Source: JBCBWG01 sp039039985 (lineage in GTDB: Bacteria; Pseudomonadota; Alphaproteobacteria; Rhizobiales; Hyphomicrobiaceae). From it: DNA of 14,681 nucleotides. Below, piece by piece: positions 1 through 6,704 of the stretch. Both the position numbers and the translations under genes were made by a program. The DNA lies in the NCBI GenBank assembly GCA_039039985.1, contig JBCCOV010000128.1, positions 1-14,681 of the forward strand, read 5' to 3'. How positions within the stretch are numbered: position 1 is the stretch's first letter; every line of letters starts with the position of its first letter. The notes under the pieces are model-generated. The model did not search any database. It was not told where the DNA came from and saw nothing but the letters and a program-made list of their open reading frames with translations.

Positions 1-196
1 CGAAAGAGTCCTTCATTTGCGCTGTTCGCACGCTCGCAGGCTCGCGGCTCGAGCGCTGGCTATCCTGGTAGGACGGTTCCCAGGCCGCGCCCGCGGCCCG
101 GCGCTTTGCGCCGCGCTCGCGCAGGGCCCGGCCGCAGGCCGGAACAGCCCGTGAGCGAAAACAAGCTACAGCAAAGCGCATACAATGCGACACGCT
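1..196. other. Left-edge non-coding stretch
   Basis: No convincing gene is seen here. The stretch is downstream of the minus-strand DUF2189 gene, whose TAG stop is at 197-199. Its middle is very GC-rich and made of back-to-back short hairpins (listed separately). At the extreme left a minus-strand ATG near position 16 opens a frame that leaves the window (MKDSF...), but only five codons are visible, so it cannot be assessed. One plus-strand frame stays open through the whole stretch and into the DUF2189 gene, but its Arg/Pro/Gly-rich translation looks like a by-product of base composition. Confidence 0.5.
83..142. repeat. Cluster of three GC-rich hairpins
   Basis: Three perfect 6-bp inverted repeats follow each other: GGCCGC/GCGGCC at 83-98 (4-nt loop), CGGCGC/GCGCCG at 99-113 (TTT loop) and CCGGCC/GGCCGG at 128-142 (GCA loop). 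They lie about 55-115 nt beyond the stop of the minus-strand DUF2189 gene. None is followed by a T-run on either strand, so they are not classical intrinsic terminators. They could act as a REP-like palindromic unit, an mRNA 3'-end barrier or a Rho-independent-like stop of the GC-rich type. The arms are plain to see; the role is inferred. Confidence 0.5.
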
Positions 197-1015
197 CTAG
201 CGGACGACAATGTCGCGGTAGGCATGCCATGTCGCGTGCGCAATCAACGGAAACGCAAAGACAAGGCCGACAAGCATGGTGGCGAGGCCAAGGGCAATGA
301 AGCCTGCAATTAATGCGGCCCATAGGGCCATGGCCTGCGGGTTTGCGCGAACCGCCGCATAACTCGTTGCCATTGCTGTTACGGCGTCGACCTCCTGCTC
401 CAAAAGCATCGGGACGGATACTACCGTCATAACAAAGATGACTGAGGCGATTGCTGCACCAACCGTCGTGCCGACGACCAGAAGGCCAAGGCCCTGGAGC
501 GTAAACAGCAGAGTCGGGATGAACTCACTTGGCGGTGGGAAGCCCGTCGTGCCGATGAACAACATGAACAGAAGAAGCGCGATCTGAACCCAGACGAAGA
601 ATGCAAAGAACAGGATTGCGCCCATAAAGCTCAGCTGTCCCTTGGCGCGGCTGGCCGCTGCCGCAGCGGTTGAGAGCGACACGGGCTGCTCGGCTTCGAT
701 ACGGCGGCTGACATCGTACAACCCAACAGCCACGAACGGACCGAGGATAAGAAATCCACCGCCCAGAGCCAGGATCATGGACTGCCACCCGTACTGGAAC
801 AGGCCGATCAGGAGCCCAACAGCGATACAGGAGAATGCAGCCCCGTAGGTTAACGAAACGCCGGGATGGCGCCATAAATCCACCCAGCCGGCAGAGAGCC
901 AGTCCCACGGCGCTTCGAATGCGACACTACGTACCCGCGACGTAGTTGCATCTGACGGTTCTGTTCCGCCGGCAATCAATTCATATTCGTGCATGCGAAT
1001 TCGTCCGTCGCCCAT
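197..1015 (-). CDS. DUF2189 family integral membrane protein
   Basis: A 272-residue hydrophobic protein with about six membrane-spanning segments, at roughly residues 53-73, 79-100, 130-153, 166-183, 185-203 and 228-258. It has a short polar N-terminus and a conserved-looking stretch around residues 34-50 (EAPWDWLSAGWVDLWRHP). This layout and these motifs fit the DUF2189 family of inner-membrane proteins of unknown function, which in alphaproteobacteria often sit near aerobic/anaerobic respiration genes. The ATG at 1013-1015 has an AAGG element about 6 nt upstream; a second ATG at residue 8 is possible but has a weaker upstream region. The gene is divergent from the FNR-type regulator, and a perfect FNR box lies 40 nt upstream of its start, so oxygen-dependent control is likely. 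Family assignment is by recall of the motif, and the function is unknown. Confidence 0.85.
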   Translation of the reverse strand: MGDGRIRMHEYELIAGGTEPSDATTSRVRSVAFEAPWDWLSAGWVDLWRHPGVSLTYGAAFSCIAVGLLIGLFQYGWQSMILALGGGFLILGPFVAVGLYDVSRRIEAEQPVSLSTAAAAASRAKGQLSFMGAILFFAFFVWVQIALLLFMLFIGTTGFPPPSEFIPTLLFTLQGLGLLVVGTTVGAAIASVIFVMTVVSVPMLLEQEVDAVTAMATSYAAVRANPQAMALWAALIAGFIALGLATMLVGLVFAFPLIAHATWHAYRDIVVR

Positions 1016-1054
1016 GGAACCTTGCGACGATCACTGCTATCAGTTTCGAGGTCG

Positions 1055-1068
1055 TTGATCTCAATCAA
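1055..1068. promoter_or_regulatory. Perfect FNR/FixK-type box in divergent promoter region
   Basis: The sequence TTGATCTCAATCAA matches the FNR/FixK consensus TTGAT-N4-ATCAA at every defined position. Its centre (1061/1062) is about 34 nt from the GTG start of the regulator gene on the plus strand and about 47 nt from the ATG of the DUF2189 gene on the minus strand. That is too close to the regulator start for classical activation from -41.5, and suggests that bound protein would block the regulator's own promoter. For the DUF2189 gene a class II activating geometry is possible with a very short leader. The site is seen directly; the direction of control is inferred. Confidence 0.85.
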
Positions 1069-1083
1069 TTTGCCACCTGGGTC

Positions 1084-1089
1084 GGGAGG
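1084..1089 (+). promoter_or_regulatory. Ribosome binding site deciding the GTG start of the FNR regulator
   Basis: GGGAGG lies 5 nt before a GTG codon at 1095. It supports this non-ATG start, which places the Cys-X2-Cys-X7-Cys cluster at residues 7-18 as in FnrL-type proteins. Confidence 0.7.
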
Positions 1090-1094
1090 TTGAC

Positions 1095-1847
1095 GTGCTC
1101 AGTGCGATCAGCTGCGATACATGCGCGATCCGGCATCGTGCCCTGTGTGGGGTGCTATCGGCGGAAGAGATACAGAAGATCAACGCGATCGCCTTTCGGC
1201 GGACATTCGCGCCGAATGAGATGATCCTGAACGACCGAGAGACGCCGGAGTTTTTCGGCAACATCATCAGTGGTGTCGTCAAGCTGTCCAAAATGATGGC
1301 GGACGGGCGCCAGCAAATCGTCGGGCTTCAGTTCGCCTCGGACTTCATCGGGCGCCCGTTTGCGACGCGGAATCCGTTTTTTGCGGAAGCTGCGTCCGAG
1401 GTCGTCTTATGTTGCTTCCGCAAGAAACAGTTCGAGGATCTGGTACGCGAGATGCCGGACCTGGAGCATCGGATGTTCCAACACACCCTGGATGAGCTTG
1501 ATGCCGCCCGGGCCTGGATGGTGTTGTTGGGGCGAAAATCAGCCGAGGAACGGATTGCGAGCTTCATAAATCTCGTCGTCGAGCGCGCCCAGGCGTCTTC
1601 CGGTTGCCGCTCAGACTTTATGGCCGATTCTGGCGCGGCAAATCTTCGGATAGAGCTGCCGCTCACACGCGCAGAGATTGCCGATTATCTGGGGCTGACG
1701 ATTGAGACCGTCAGCCGTCAGTTCACACGGTTGAAATCACGCGGCATCATCGACACTGCGAAGGGGCGCCAGATTTTGGTTCATGACGTGGGTGTGTTGC
1801 GCGACGTCGCAGGCGAGGAAGACCCGGTTAATCTCGGCATTGATTGA
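1095..1847 (+). CDS. fnrL: Crp/Fnr family oxygen-sensing transcriptional regulator (FnrL type)
   Basis: A 250-residue regulator with the CRP/FNR layout. The N-terminus has cysteines at 7, 10 and 18 (C-X2-C-X7-C), and a further cysteine pair is at 106-107 in the beta-barrel, matching the four ligands of an oxygen-labile [4Fe-4S] cluster. A dimerisation helix spans about residues 113-145, followed by GRKSAEERIASFI (146-158), typical of alphaproteobacterial FnrL/FixK proteins. The C-terminal helix-turn-helix at about 190-219 carries E204, S207 and R208, equivalent to the residues that read the TTGAT half-site in FNR. A perfect such site lies 27 nt upstream of its GTG start, implying autoregulation. 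Without oxygen it is expected to dimerise and switch genes for low-oxygen respiration. The name fnrL is chosen over fixK because the cluster cysteines are present. Confidence 0.92.
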   Translation: MLSAISCDTCAIRHRALCGVLSAEEIQKINAIAFRRTFAPNEMILNDRETPEFFGNIISGVVKLSKMMADGRQQIVGLQFASDFIGRPFATRNPFFAEAASEVVLCCFRKKQFEDLVREMPDLEHRMFQHTLDELDAARAWMVLLGRKSAEERIASFINLVVERAQASSGCRSDFMADSGAANLRIELPLTRAEIADYLGLTIETVSRQFTRLKSRGIIDTAKGRQILVHDVGVLRDVAGEEDPVNLGID

Positions 1848-2151
1848 TGCGAACTGATTTTCTGCTCTCTGACTTATGTGTTTTAGGCTCGAGTCTTTCA
1901 GATTGAGCCGGAGCCATCCCACACCCCAGGCTTTCGCTCTTCCCGGCCGGCTCAGTGAGCAAGGAATGGGAGTGTAGGCGGGCGACGTGATGCCGCTTAT
2001 GGCGAAAGTGAACCAGACGAGCGCAGCACGCGATCGTGTTTCGAAGTTGCGAGCATTGAACAATTATTCACAATTATGACGCGAATCAATGCTTTGCTGC
2101 CTGTGGAAATCTTTTTGCTCGGATCCGCGATAGGGTGGCTTGGTTTCTATC
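1848..2151. other. Intergenic region between FNR regulator and small secreted protein
   Basis: About 300 nt with no supported gene. Open frames on both strands here run on into neighbouring genes and have no recognisable protein features. The main visible structure is the long hairpin at 1902-1956 (listed separately). A small AT-rich patch (about 2055-2078, ATTGAACAATTATTCACAAT) probably belongs to a promoter or regulatory zone for the downstream small gene, but I could not place a convincing -35/-10 pair. There is no obvious T-run terminator behind the regulator gene. Confidence 0.5.
1902..1956. other. Long imperfect inverted repeat, possible structured RNA
   Basis: ATTGAGCCGG (1902-1911) pairs with CCGGCTCAGT (1947-1956) over 10 bp including one G-U. 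A nested AGCC/GGCT stem (1912-1915 with 1929-1932) lies inside the 35-nt loop. An overlapping alternative pairing exists: GGCTC at 1887-1891 can pair with GAGCC at 1905-1909. That could allow two competing folds. There is no T-tract, so a classical terminator is unlikely. It may be a structured 3'-UTR, a small RNA or a palindromic repeat unit; the pairing is seen and the role is not known. Confidence 0.35.
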
Positions 2152-2481
2152 ATGGCTCAGATTTTTGCGGTGAAGTTGTTGGCCGCTCGCTTGAGTGTTG
2201 CGGTCCTGTTCCTCGTGCTGGCTCTCGTTCATCCGGCGCGAGCGGAGAATCCGACGCTCAGGCATTACAATGCGGTGCCAATCGGCCAGTGGGTTGGCAT
2301 GACCCCTGCGCAAAAGGCGTCTCTCTCGGCCATGATTGCAGGGTCATCGAACAAATATATCACGCTCCCCCTGATGGGATGCATGGGTGACTTCGCACGG
2401 GATCCGCAATTCGAGATGCTTTCCGTTCGAACCGCTCTGATCGTCTGCAATATCCTGGTGCGCCGCGGCCCGATGAGCTGA
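2152..2481 (+). CDS. Small predicted secreted protein, function unknown
   Basis: A 109-residue product. Residues 1-31 form a signal peptide: a hydrophobic core at about 14-26 and an ARA motif suggesting cleavage after A31. The mature part of about 78 residues has two cysteines (C77 and C99), which could form a disulfide in the periplasm. I do not recognise a family. The ATG at 2152 is preferred over an in-frame TTG at 2140, because an AGGGTGG element (2132-2138) lies 13 nt before the ATG but only 1 nt before the TTG. The gene is convergent with cueR (54 nt between the ends) and follows the FNR regulator at a distance of 304 nt, so it is probably a separate transcription unit. The exported nature is a sound inference; any link to copper or oxygen would be guesswork. 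Confidence 0.6.
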   Translation: MAQIFAVKLLAARLSVAVLFLVLALVHPARAENPTLRHYNAVPIGQWVGMTPAQKASLSAMIAGSSNKYITLPLMGCMGDFARDPQFEMLSVRTALIVCNILVRRGPMS

Positions 2482-2535
2482 CGTCACCGCCGTTCGTCGT
2501 CGTGTCGGCATTGATGGCATCGTCTGGCCGCGCGC

Positions 2536-2937
2536 TCATACCGGCGTTGTTGCATCTCCGGACAGTTCATCGATGATCGGGCAATCGGGCCGGGAATCTC
2601 CATTGCAACTGTCAATAAGATGGCGGAGCGCCCGTGCCATGCCATCAAGTTCACGACGCTTGCGCTCAATCTCGGCAAGGTGCGTCTTGGCGATTGTCTT
2701 CACGTCCGCACTGGCGCGGGAGCGGTCTGAGTAGAGGATGAGAAGCTTACGGCAGGTTTCAATGTCAAAGCCGAGGTCTCGCGCGCGATGGATAAATGCG
2801 AGGCGGTGGACGTCCTCAAAGCTGTAGTCTCGAAATCCGTTCGCGCGGCGCCTCGGTACTACCAGGCCGATTTCCTCATAGTAGCGGACTGTCTTTGCCG
2901 TTAGCCCGGATTTCTCTGCGGCGGAGCCAATGTTCAC
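2536..2937 (-). CDS. cueR: MerR-family Cu(I)-responsive transcriptional regulator CueR
   Basis: A 133-residue MerR-family protein. The N-terminal winged helix-turn-helix (about 1-70) begins MNIGSAAEKSGLTAKTVRYYEE, followed by a long dimerisation helix (about 78-110) and a metal-binding loop, CNGDSRPDCPIIDEL (111-125). C111 and C119 match the two cysteines that hold Cu(I) in CueR (C112 and C120 in E. coli). S76 sits at the position of the CueR serine that favours monovalent ions. The C-terminal CCHH tail of the E. coli protein is absent. CueR activates copper efflux genes by untwisting promoters with overlong spacers. The start is a GTG with GGAG 8 nt upstream. No copper ATPase, oxidase or chaperone gene is in the window. 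The gene lies 74 nt behind the transglutaminase of the large operon on the same strand and may be partly read from it. Confidence 0.93.
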   Translation of the reverse strand: MNIGSAAEKSGLTAKTVRYYEEIGLVVPRRRANGFRDYSFEDVHRLAFIHRARDLGFDIETCRKLLILYSDRSRASADVKTIAKTHLAEIERKRRELDGMARALRHLIDSCNGDSRPDCPIIDELSGDATTPV

Positions 2938-3011
2938 GATACGAACTCCACAACTCGCTTACGATACGTCGCGACTGAGAACATAACGCCTGTGAACAAC
3001 CGGCGGTGCGG

Positions 3012-3887
3012 CTACAGCGGCGTAACATCCACGGCGACGGCGACAGAATGTGCGCCCCCACCCAGAAGCACGCCGGATATCGGGCTGACGTCATCAAAGT
3101 CGCGCCCGTAGGCGACAGTTATGTGGTCTGGCGAGTTTACAAGATTGTTGGTCGGGTCAAAGTCCACCCAACCGGTTTCAGGCGCCCAGACAGACACCCA
3201 AGCGTGAGATGCATCCGACCCGGCGAGCTTTTCAGCCCCGTCAGGAGGATGAGTTCGAATATAGCCGCTTACGTATCGGGCCGGCAGTCCAAACGCCCGC
3301 AGCGCTGAAATCTGAAGATGCGCGAAGTCCTGACAGACACCGGACTTTTGGGCGATTACCTGGTCGACAGGGGTCGACACATCGGTCGTCGCATTATCAA
3401 ACCTGAACTCGGTATAGATTCGCTTCATAAGGGCGTCGGCCGCCACAAGAACCGGCATGCCTTGCTGAAAGCTGTCACGGGCAAACTCCAGCACCGTCGC
3501 GGTGGGGGCCGTGTAGCGTGATCGACATGCAAAATCGAGAACCGATCTGTCGAGGCCCTGTGCGGCGGTGACCTTGCGTTCCGCAATATCTTCCCACCGC
3601 GTCGTGGCTGCGAGCTCGGGTGCCGCGACGGCATCGACTTTGATGCCGCTCCGTGCGGTTACCGAGAATTCCCGATGGTCTTCATCAAGCGTGATGTGGA
3701 CGGACGGATTTCCGAAGTAATCGTTGCGCTTTTGTTGTGATGTCGGCGTTGGCTCGATGACGATGCTATGGCGCTCGACATCCTGATGCGTCACCGAACG
3801 TGGTGTGAGATGCAACAAATGGTGCGACTGTATAACTGGCGAGCTATACGAATAGGTCGTCCGGTGTAAGATCGAATACGTCGGCAT
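3012..3887 (-). CDS. Transglutaminase-like cysteine peptidase family protein
   Basis: A 291-residue protein of the COG1305 type. Residues 1-85 form the bacterial transglutaminase N-terminal beta domain (MPTYSILHRTTYSYSSPV at the start). The papain-like transglutaminase core at about 150-262 has the triad C185 (in SGVCQDFAH), H228 (in ASHAWVSV) and D244 (in VDFDPTNN), all intact. The family contains peptidases and acyl-transfer enzymes acting on amide bonds. No signal peptide or membrane segment is visible, so it is probably cytoplasmic. It is the last gene of the ATP-grasp/alpha-E operon, starting only 4 nt after the stop of the fused ATP-grasp/alpha-E gene, which implies translational coupling. 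Its likely role is to cleave or transfer the product of the ATP-grasp enzymes. The family and catalytic residues are secure, but the substrate is unknown. Confidence 0.92.
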   Translation of the reverse strand: MPTYSILHRTTYSYSSPVIQSHHLLHLTPRSVTHQDVERHSIVIEPTPTSQQKRNDYFGNPSVHITLDEDHREFSVTARSGIKVDAVAAPELAATTRWEDIAERKVTAAQGLDRSVLDFACRSRYTAPTATVLEFARDSFQQGMPVLVAADALMKRIYTEFRFDNATTDVSTPVDQVIAQKSGVCQDFAHLQISALRAFGLPARYVSGYIRTHPPDGAEKLAGSDASHAWVSVWAPETGWVDFDPTNNLVNSPDHITVAYGRDFDDVSPISGVLLGGGAHSVAVAVDVTPL

Positions 3888-3891
3888 GGGC

Positions 3892-6654
3892 TCAACGCGG
3901 GAAATGCGGCCTTAGGCGCTGCGGTTGTTCGTCTGCTAGACTGAAGTAATGCCGCGATATCGTTTCTGAAAGCTGAGGAAGCTCAGAAATTACGCTGTCG
4001 AGCATCGTTTTCAGCATTTTTCGTGTTCCGCTATCATCGCTTTGGACGATTTCGTCGAGGTCGACGAGGCGCGTTCGGGTGAGAAGATCCAGGGCCATGC
4101 GCTGCTCTGTCGCGCGGACGGCGTCATCCGACGACCGGGGCAGCCCATCAATCTGCTCCGAGAGTGCGGCGAGCTGGAACACAAGGCTGCGTGGGTTGGT
4201 CTCGTCGATCAGCAAAAGATCCAGAACCAGCTTAAGCTCCGGGCCTAAGTGATAGCGCGAGCGGAATGTCAGGTAGGAATCGGCGACGCACAGCGCGAAT
4301 GTCAGGGTGTCGCGCAATTCGTCGTCATCGCCGGCATTTGTAAACAGGCTGTCCAACAGCTCGACAAGTTGCAACGCGCGTTCCAAACGCCGGCCCATGT
4401 CGAGAAACTGCCGACCGCTGTTTCGCGTCATGTTCTCATGCGTAAGGCCCGCGAATGCCGACAGCTGGTTGATCAGCTGGTCGCATGTCTCAATGAGATC
4501 ATGGGCATTGGCGATCTCGGGTTCAGGCGGCGGGGCCGCCTCGGCGTCCGGCGTTGTTGGCCGCAACGGCTGGACATTCGAGGGCACGCAAACGAGGCCC
4601 GACACAGACAGCCCCGTCAGTAGCCCCCAGCTATCCGTTGAGAGGCGATCGCGGCACTGCAGCGCCGTGCGCCTGATGTTGTCAATTGTGCGTGGCAGAC
4701 CGTAGACGCGGTCCGGTTCGCTGCACAGCTTCCCGATAATGTCGGCCAGGCCATCGTTTTGCGGCTGACCGGGTGCCGTCGCATCAGCACCGCCGTCCTT
4801 GGCAAGAATCTGATTAAGCGCGCGCGTCAATCGCGTGTTGCGGCCGCTGGATCGCGACAAATCGGGCGCTGTCTGCGTGAGGGCCTGGCGCACCAACCGC
4901 AGTGTCGCGTCAGCGCGCTCGCAATAGCGTCCCAGCCAGAACAGGTTGTCTGCCACCCGGCTTTGCAGATTGCGCGAATGGCGCTGAATGCCCGAATCGG
5001 CGTGCGCCATCCGGCTGAGGGTCACCGAAGATGGCGGCGTATTTGGCGATACCACCCAAACATCGCGGGATCTTGCTTCGTTGGAGGTCAGCGCAACCGC
5101 GGCGTCGTCGTCAATCGTCAAAGCCACACCGCCGGGCATGACCTGAAAGCCGTCTTTCAGGCCGGTCGCAAACACCCTCAGCGCGAATGGCTTCGGCCGC
5201 AATCCATCCTCGGACCATGCCGGCGCTGTCGCAAAACCAACCGGCTTTTCCGCAACCAGAAGGCTTGCGTCCAGCGCCATGCGCTGCTCAAGCGCCGCGC
5301 GCTGTTCGCCGGACATGGCGCCGGCGCGTGTGCCGGACTTCGCCTGGCCCGGGCTGCCCGTGCCTTCCTGCGCATCGTAGATGATGTAGTCATCGAGATC
5401 GGCGGCGATTGTGTCGCGGATTGCGCGTTGTCCCAGCCACAGCCGAGGTGCGTCCGGGATCAGAAGGTCTTCGCCGAGAAGATGTTGGGCGATTCCCGTC
5501 ATAAACGGCGACAGGCCGCGGTTTTCAACGACGGCGGAACCCAGAGCGTTCGCAATCAGATCGGGATTTTGGCGGGCCGCCTGAACCAAACCAACTGGTC
5601 CTTCAAACCCGTCGGGCGCTAACTCGATCGGATCTGCCCGTCGGCCTTCGATCGCACGCAGGAGAACGTCGATGCGCTTCAGGCCATCGATCGTTTTCAA
5701 GTAGACGTTCTGGTCGACAACCCGCAGATCCGAGCCTTGAACCTGGAGATAACCCAAGTACCGCGCCATGTACGCATGGCCGCGAAAGGCGGCACTCTTC
5801 GGGCTTGGCGTCAGTATCGCGACGGTTGGGTCATCGCCTTTTGCGTGCTCATAAAGCGTTTGTGACAATGACTGGTAAAACGGTCCGATCGGAAAGGTCC
5901 GACTGAAGCGAAAGAGGTCCGGCGAAATCTCGGCCATGATCATGCGGTTGGCCAAAACAAACCCGTGGCCCGCTGGCGTTTCCGTATGAACGTCTATGAC
6001 GCGCCAGTTTCCCGCAGGATCTCGGGCAAGATCGATGGCCAGGAATGTCAGCGGACAAGACCCTGGCTGGCCTGTGAACAGCGGTCTGAGATAACTCGAA
6101 TCATTGAGGATCAGATCCGTCGGAACCGTGCCGGACGTCAGCAGCGTCTGTTCGCCGTAGATATCCGAGAGAAACGCTTGATAGAGACGCGCACGCTGGA
6201 GCGCTGCAGCTTCGATTTTCGCCCATTCGTCCTTGCTGAACGCAATCGGAACAATATCGAGGTGCCACGGTTGCCCCATGTCGCGTGGGTCATTGAAGCG
6301 GTCCAGTAACAGCCGCTCAGTTTTCCGCGCACGCACGCTTTGCGACGCCATCGACGCACTGGAGAACCAAGTTGAAATCGTTGTGAACGCCGGACGTACG
6401 CTGCCGTCTGCGGCAACCATTTCATCATAGATTCCGTCAAACGGAACATAGCCGGTTGCAGTAGCATCAGCACCATGCTCGGCGGAATCTGCGGTCGCTC
6501 CAGTCATCGTCGTCGTCTGTCCCCGTTTCGCGGTACGCACCAATAGCGGGTCATTACTGCTTAGGTCGTCGGATTGACGCATTATATGGGATTCGTGACG
6601 GCCCAGATCGCTTCCCATCTCCGGCTGTGGCACGGGGGCCGCGGTCGGCGTCAC
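3892..6654 (-). CDS. Fused circularly permuted ATP-grasp / alpha-E protein, with degenerate ATP-grasp motifs
   Basis: A 920-residue fusion. Residues 1-69 are a polar low-complexity extension. Residues about 70-545 form a circularly permuted ATP-grasp domain (GYVPFDGIYDEMV at 69-80). Residues about 556-910 form an alpha-E helical domain (RVADNLFWLGRYCERAD at 566-582), interrupted by Pro/Ala/Asp-rich inserts near 619-636 and 697-716. Several ATP-grasp motifs intact in the stand-alone paralogue upstream are altered here. The LEDNVRTPSG-type motif reads IDVHTETPAG (220-229). The KPVGESGGYG loop has no clear counterpart around 423-440. The QGGGTKDTWV motif reads NEARSRDVWV (525-534). It may therefore have lost ATP-dependent catalysis. 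The GTG at 6654 has weak ribosome-site support; ATGs at residues 13, 25 and 50 are alternatives, and residue 50 has GGGGACA 10-11 nt upstream. Families are secure; inactivity is inferred. Confidence 0.88.
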   Translation of the reverse strand: MTPTAAPVPQPEMGSDLGRHESHIMRQSDDLSSNDPLLVRTAKRGQTTTMTGATADSAEHGADATATGYVPFDGIYDEMVAADGSVRPAFTTISTWFSSASMASQSVRARKTERLLLDRFNDPRDMGQPWHLDIVPIAFSKDEWAKIEAAALQRARLYQAFLSDIYGEQTLLTSGTVPTDLILNDSSYLRPLFTGQPGSCPLTFLAIDLARDPAGNWRVIDVHTETPAGHGFVLANRMIMAEISPDLFRFSRTFPIGPFYQSLSQTLYEHAKGDDPTVAILTPSPKSAAFRGHAYMARYLGYLQVQGSDLRVVDQNVYLKTIDGLKRIDVLLRAIEGRRADPIELAPDGFEGPVGLVQAARQNPDLIANALGSAVVENRGLSPFMTGIAQHLLGEDLLIPDAPRLWLGQRAIRDTIAADLDDYIIYDAQEGTGSPGQAKSGTRAGAMSGEQRAALEQRMALDASLLVAEKPVGFATAPAWSEDGLRPKPFALRVFATGLKDGFQVMPGGVALTIDDDAAVALTSNEARSRDVWVVSPNTPPSSVTLSRMAHADSGIQRHSRNLQSRVADNLFWLGRYCERADATLRLVRQALTQTAPDLSRSSGRNTRLTRALNQILAKDGGADATAPGQPQNDGLADIIGKLCSEPDRVYGLPRTIDNIRRTALQCRDRLSTDSWGLLTGLSVSGLVCVPSNVQPLRPTTPDAEAAPPPEPEIANAHDLIETCDQLINQLSAFAGLTHENMTRNSGRQFLDMGRRLERALQLVELLDSLFTNAGDDDELRDTLTFALCVADSYLTFRSRYHLGPELKLVLDLLLIDETNPRSLVFQLAALSEQIDGLPRSSDDAVRATEQRMALDLLTRTRLVDLDEIVQSDDSGTRKMLKTMLDSVISELPQLSETISRHYFSLADEQPQRLRPHFPR

Positions 6655-6704
6655 CTTCGTTCGCCGTACGCCTAGCCAGTGAAGGACACGATTGAATCGA
6701 CGGA

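Noticed and set aside
1737..2063. Minus-strand open frame covering the intergenic hairpin and the end of the FNR regulator gene
   Set aside because: About a third of it is antisense to the conserved helix-turn-helix part of the regulator, and there is no clear ribosome site or family; the RNA-structure explanation is simpler.
1848..2075. Possible tRNA or other known RNA gene in the gap after the FNR regulator
   Set aside because: No T-arm motif or cloverleaf, no SRP or RNase P core motifs; only the hairpin described could be supported.
2076..2390. Plus-strand open frame starting ATG ACG CGA, overlapping the small secreted protein in another frame
   Set aside because: Only the first 28 residues look protein-like; the rest is out of frame with a better-supported gene with a signal peptide.
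4759..5622. Long plus-strand open frame (about 287 codons) opposite the fused ATP-grasp gene
   Set aside because: It is antisense to a well-supported conserved gene, with Arg/Gln/Ala-rich composition and no domain features; it arises from high-GC codon bias.
6577..6605. Perfect TATAAT on the minus strand near the N-terminal part of the fusion gene, as a possible internal promoter
   Set aside because: The hexamer 17 nt upstream (GATCTG) does not resemble a -35 box, and the site lies within coding sequence; too weak to list.
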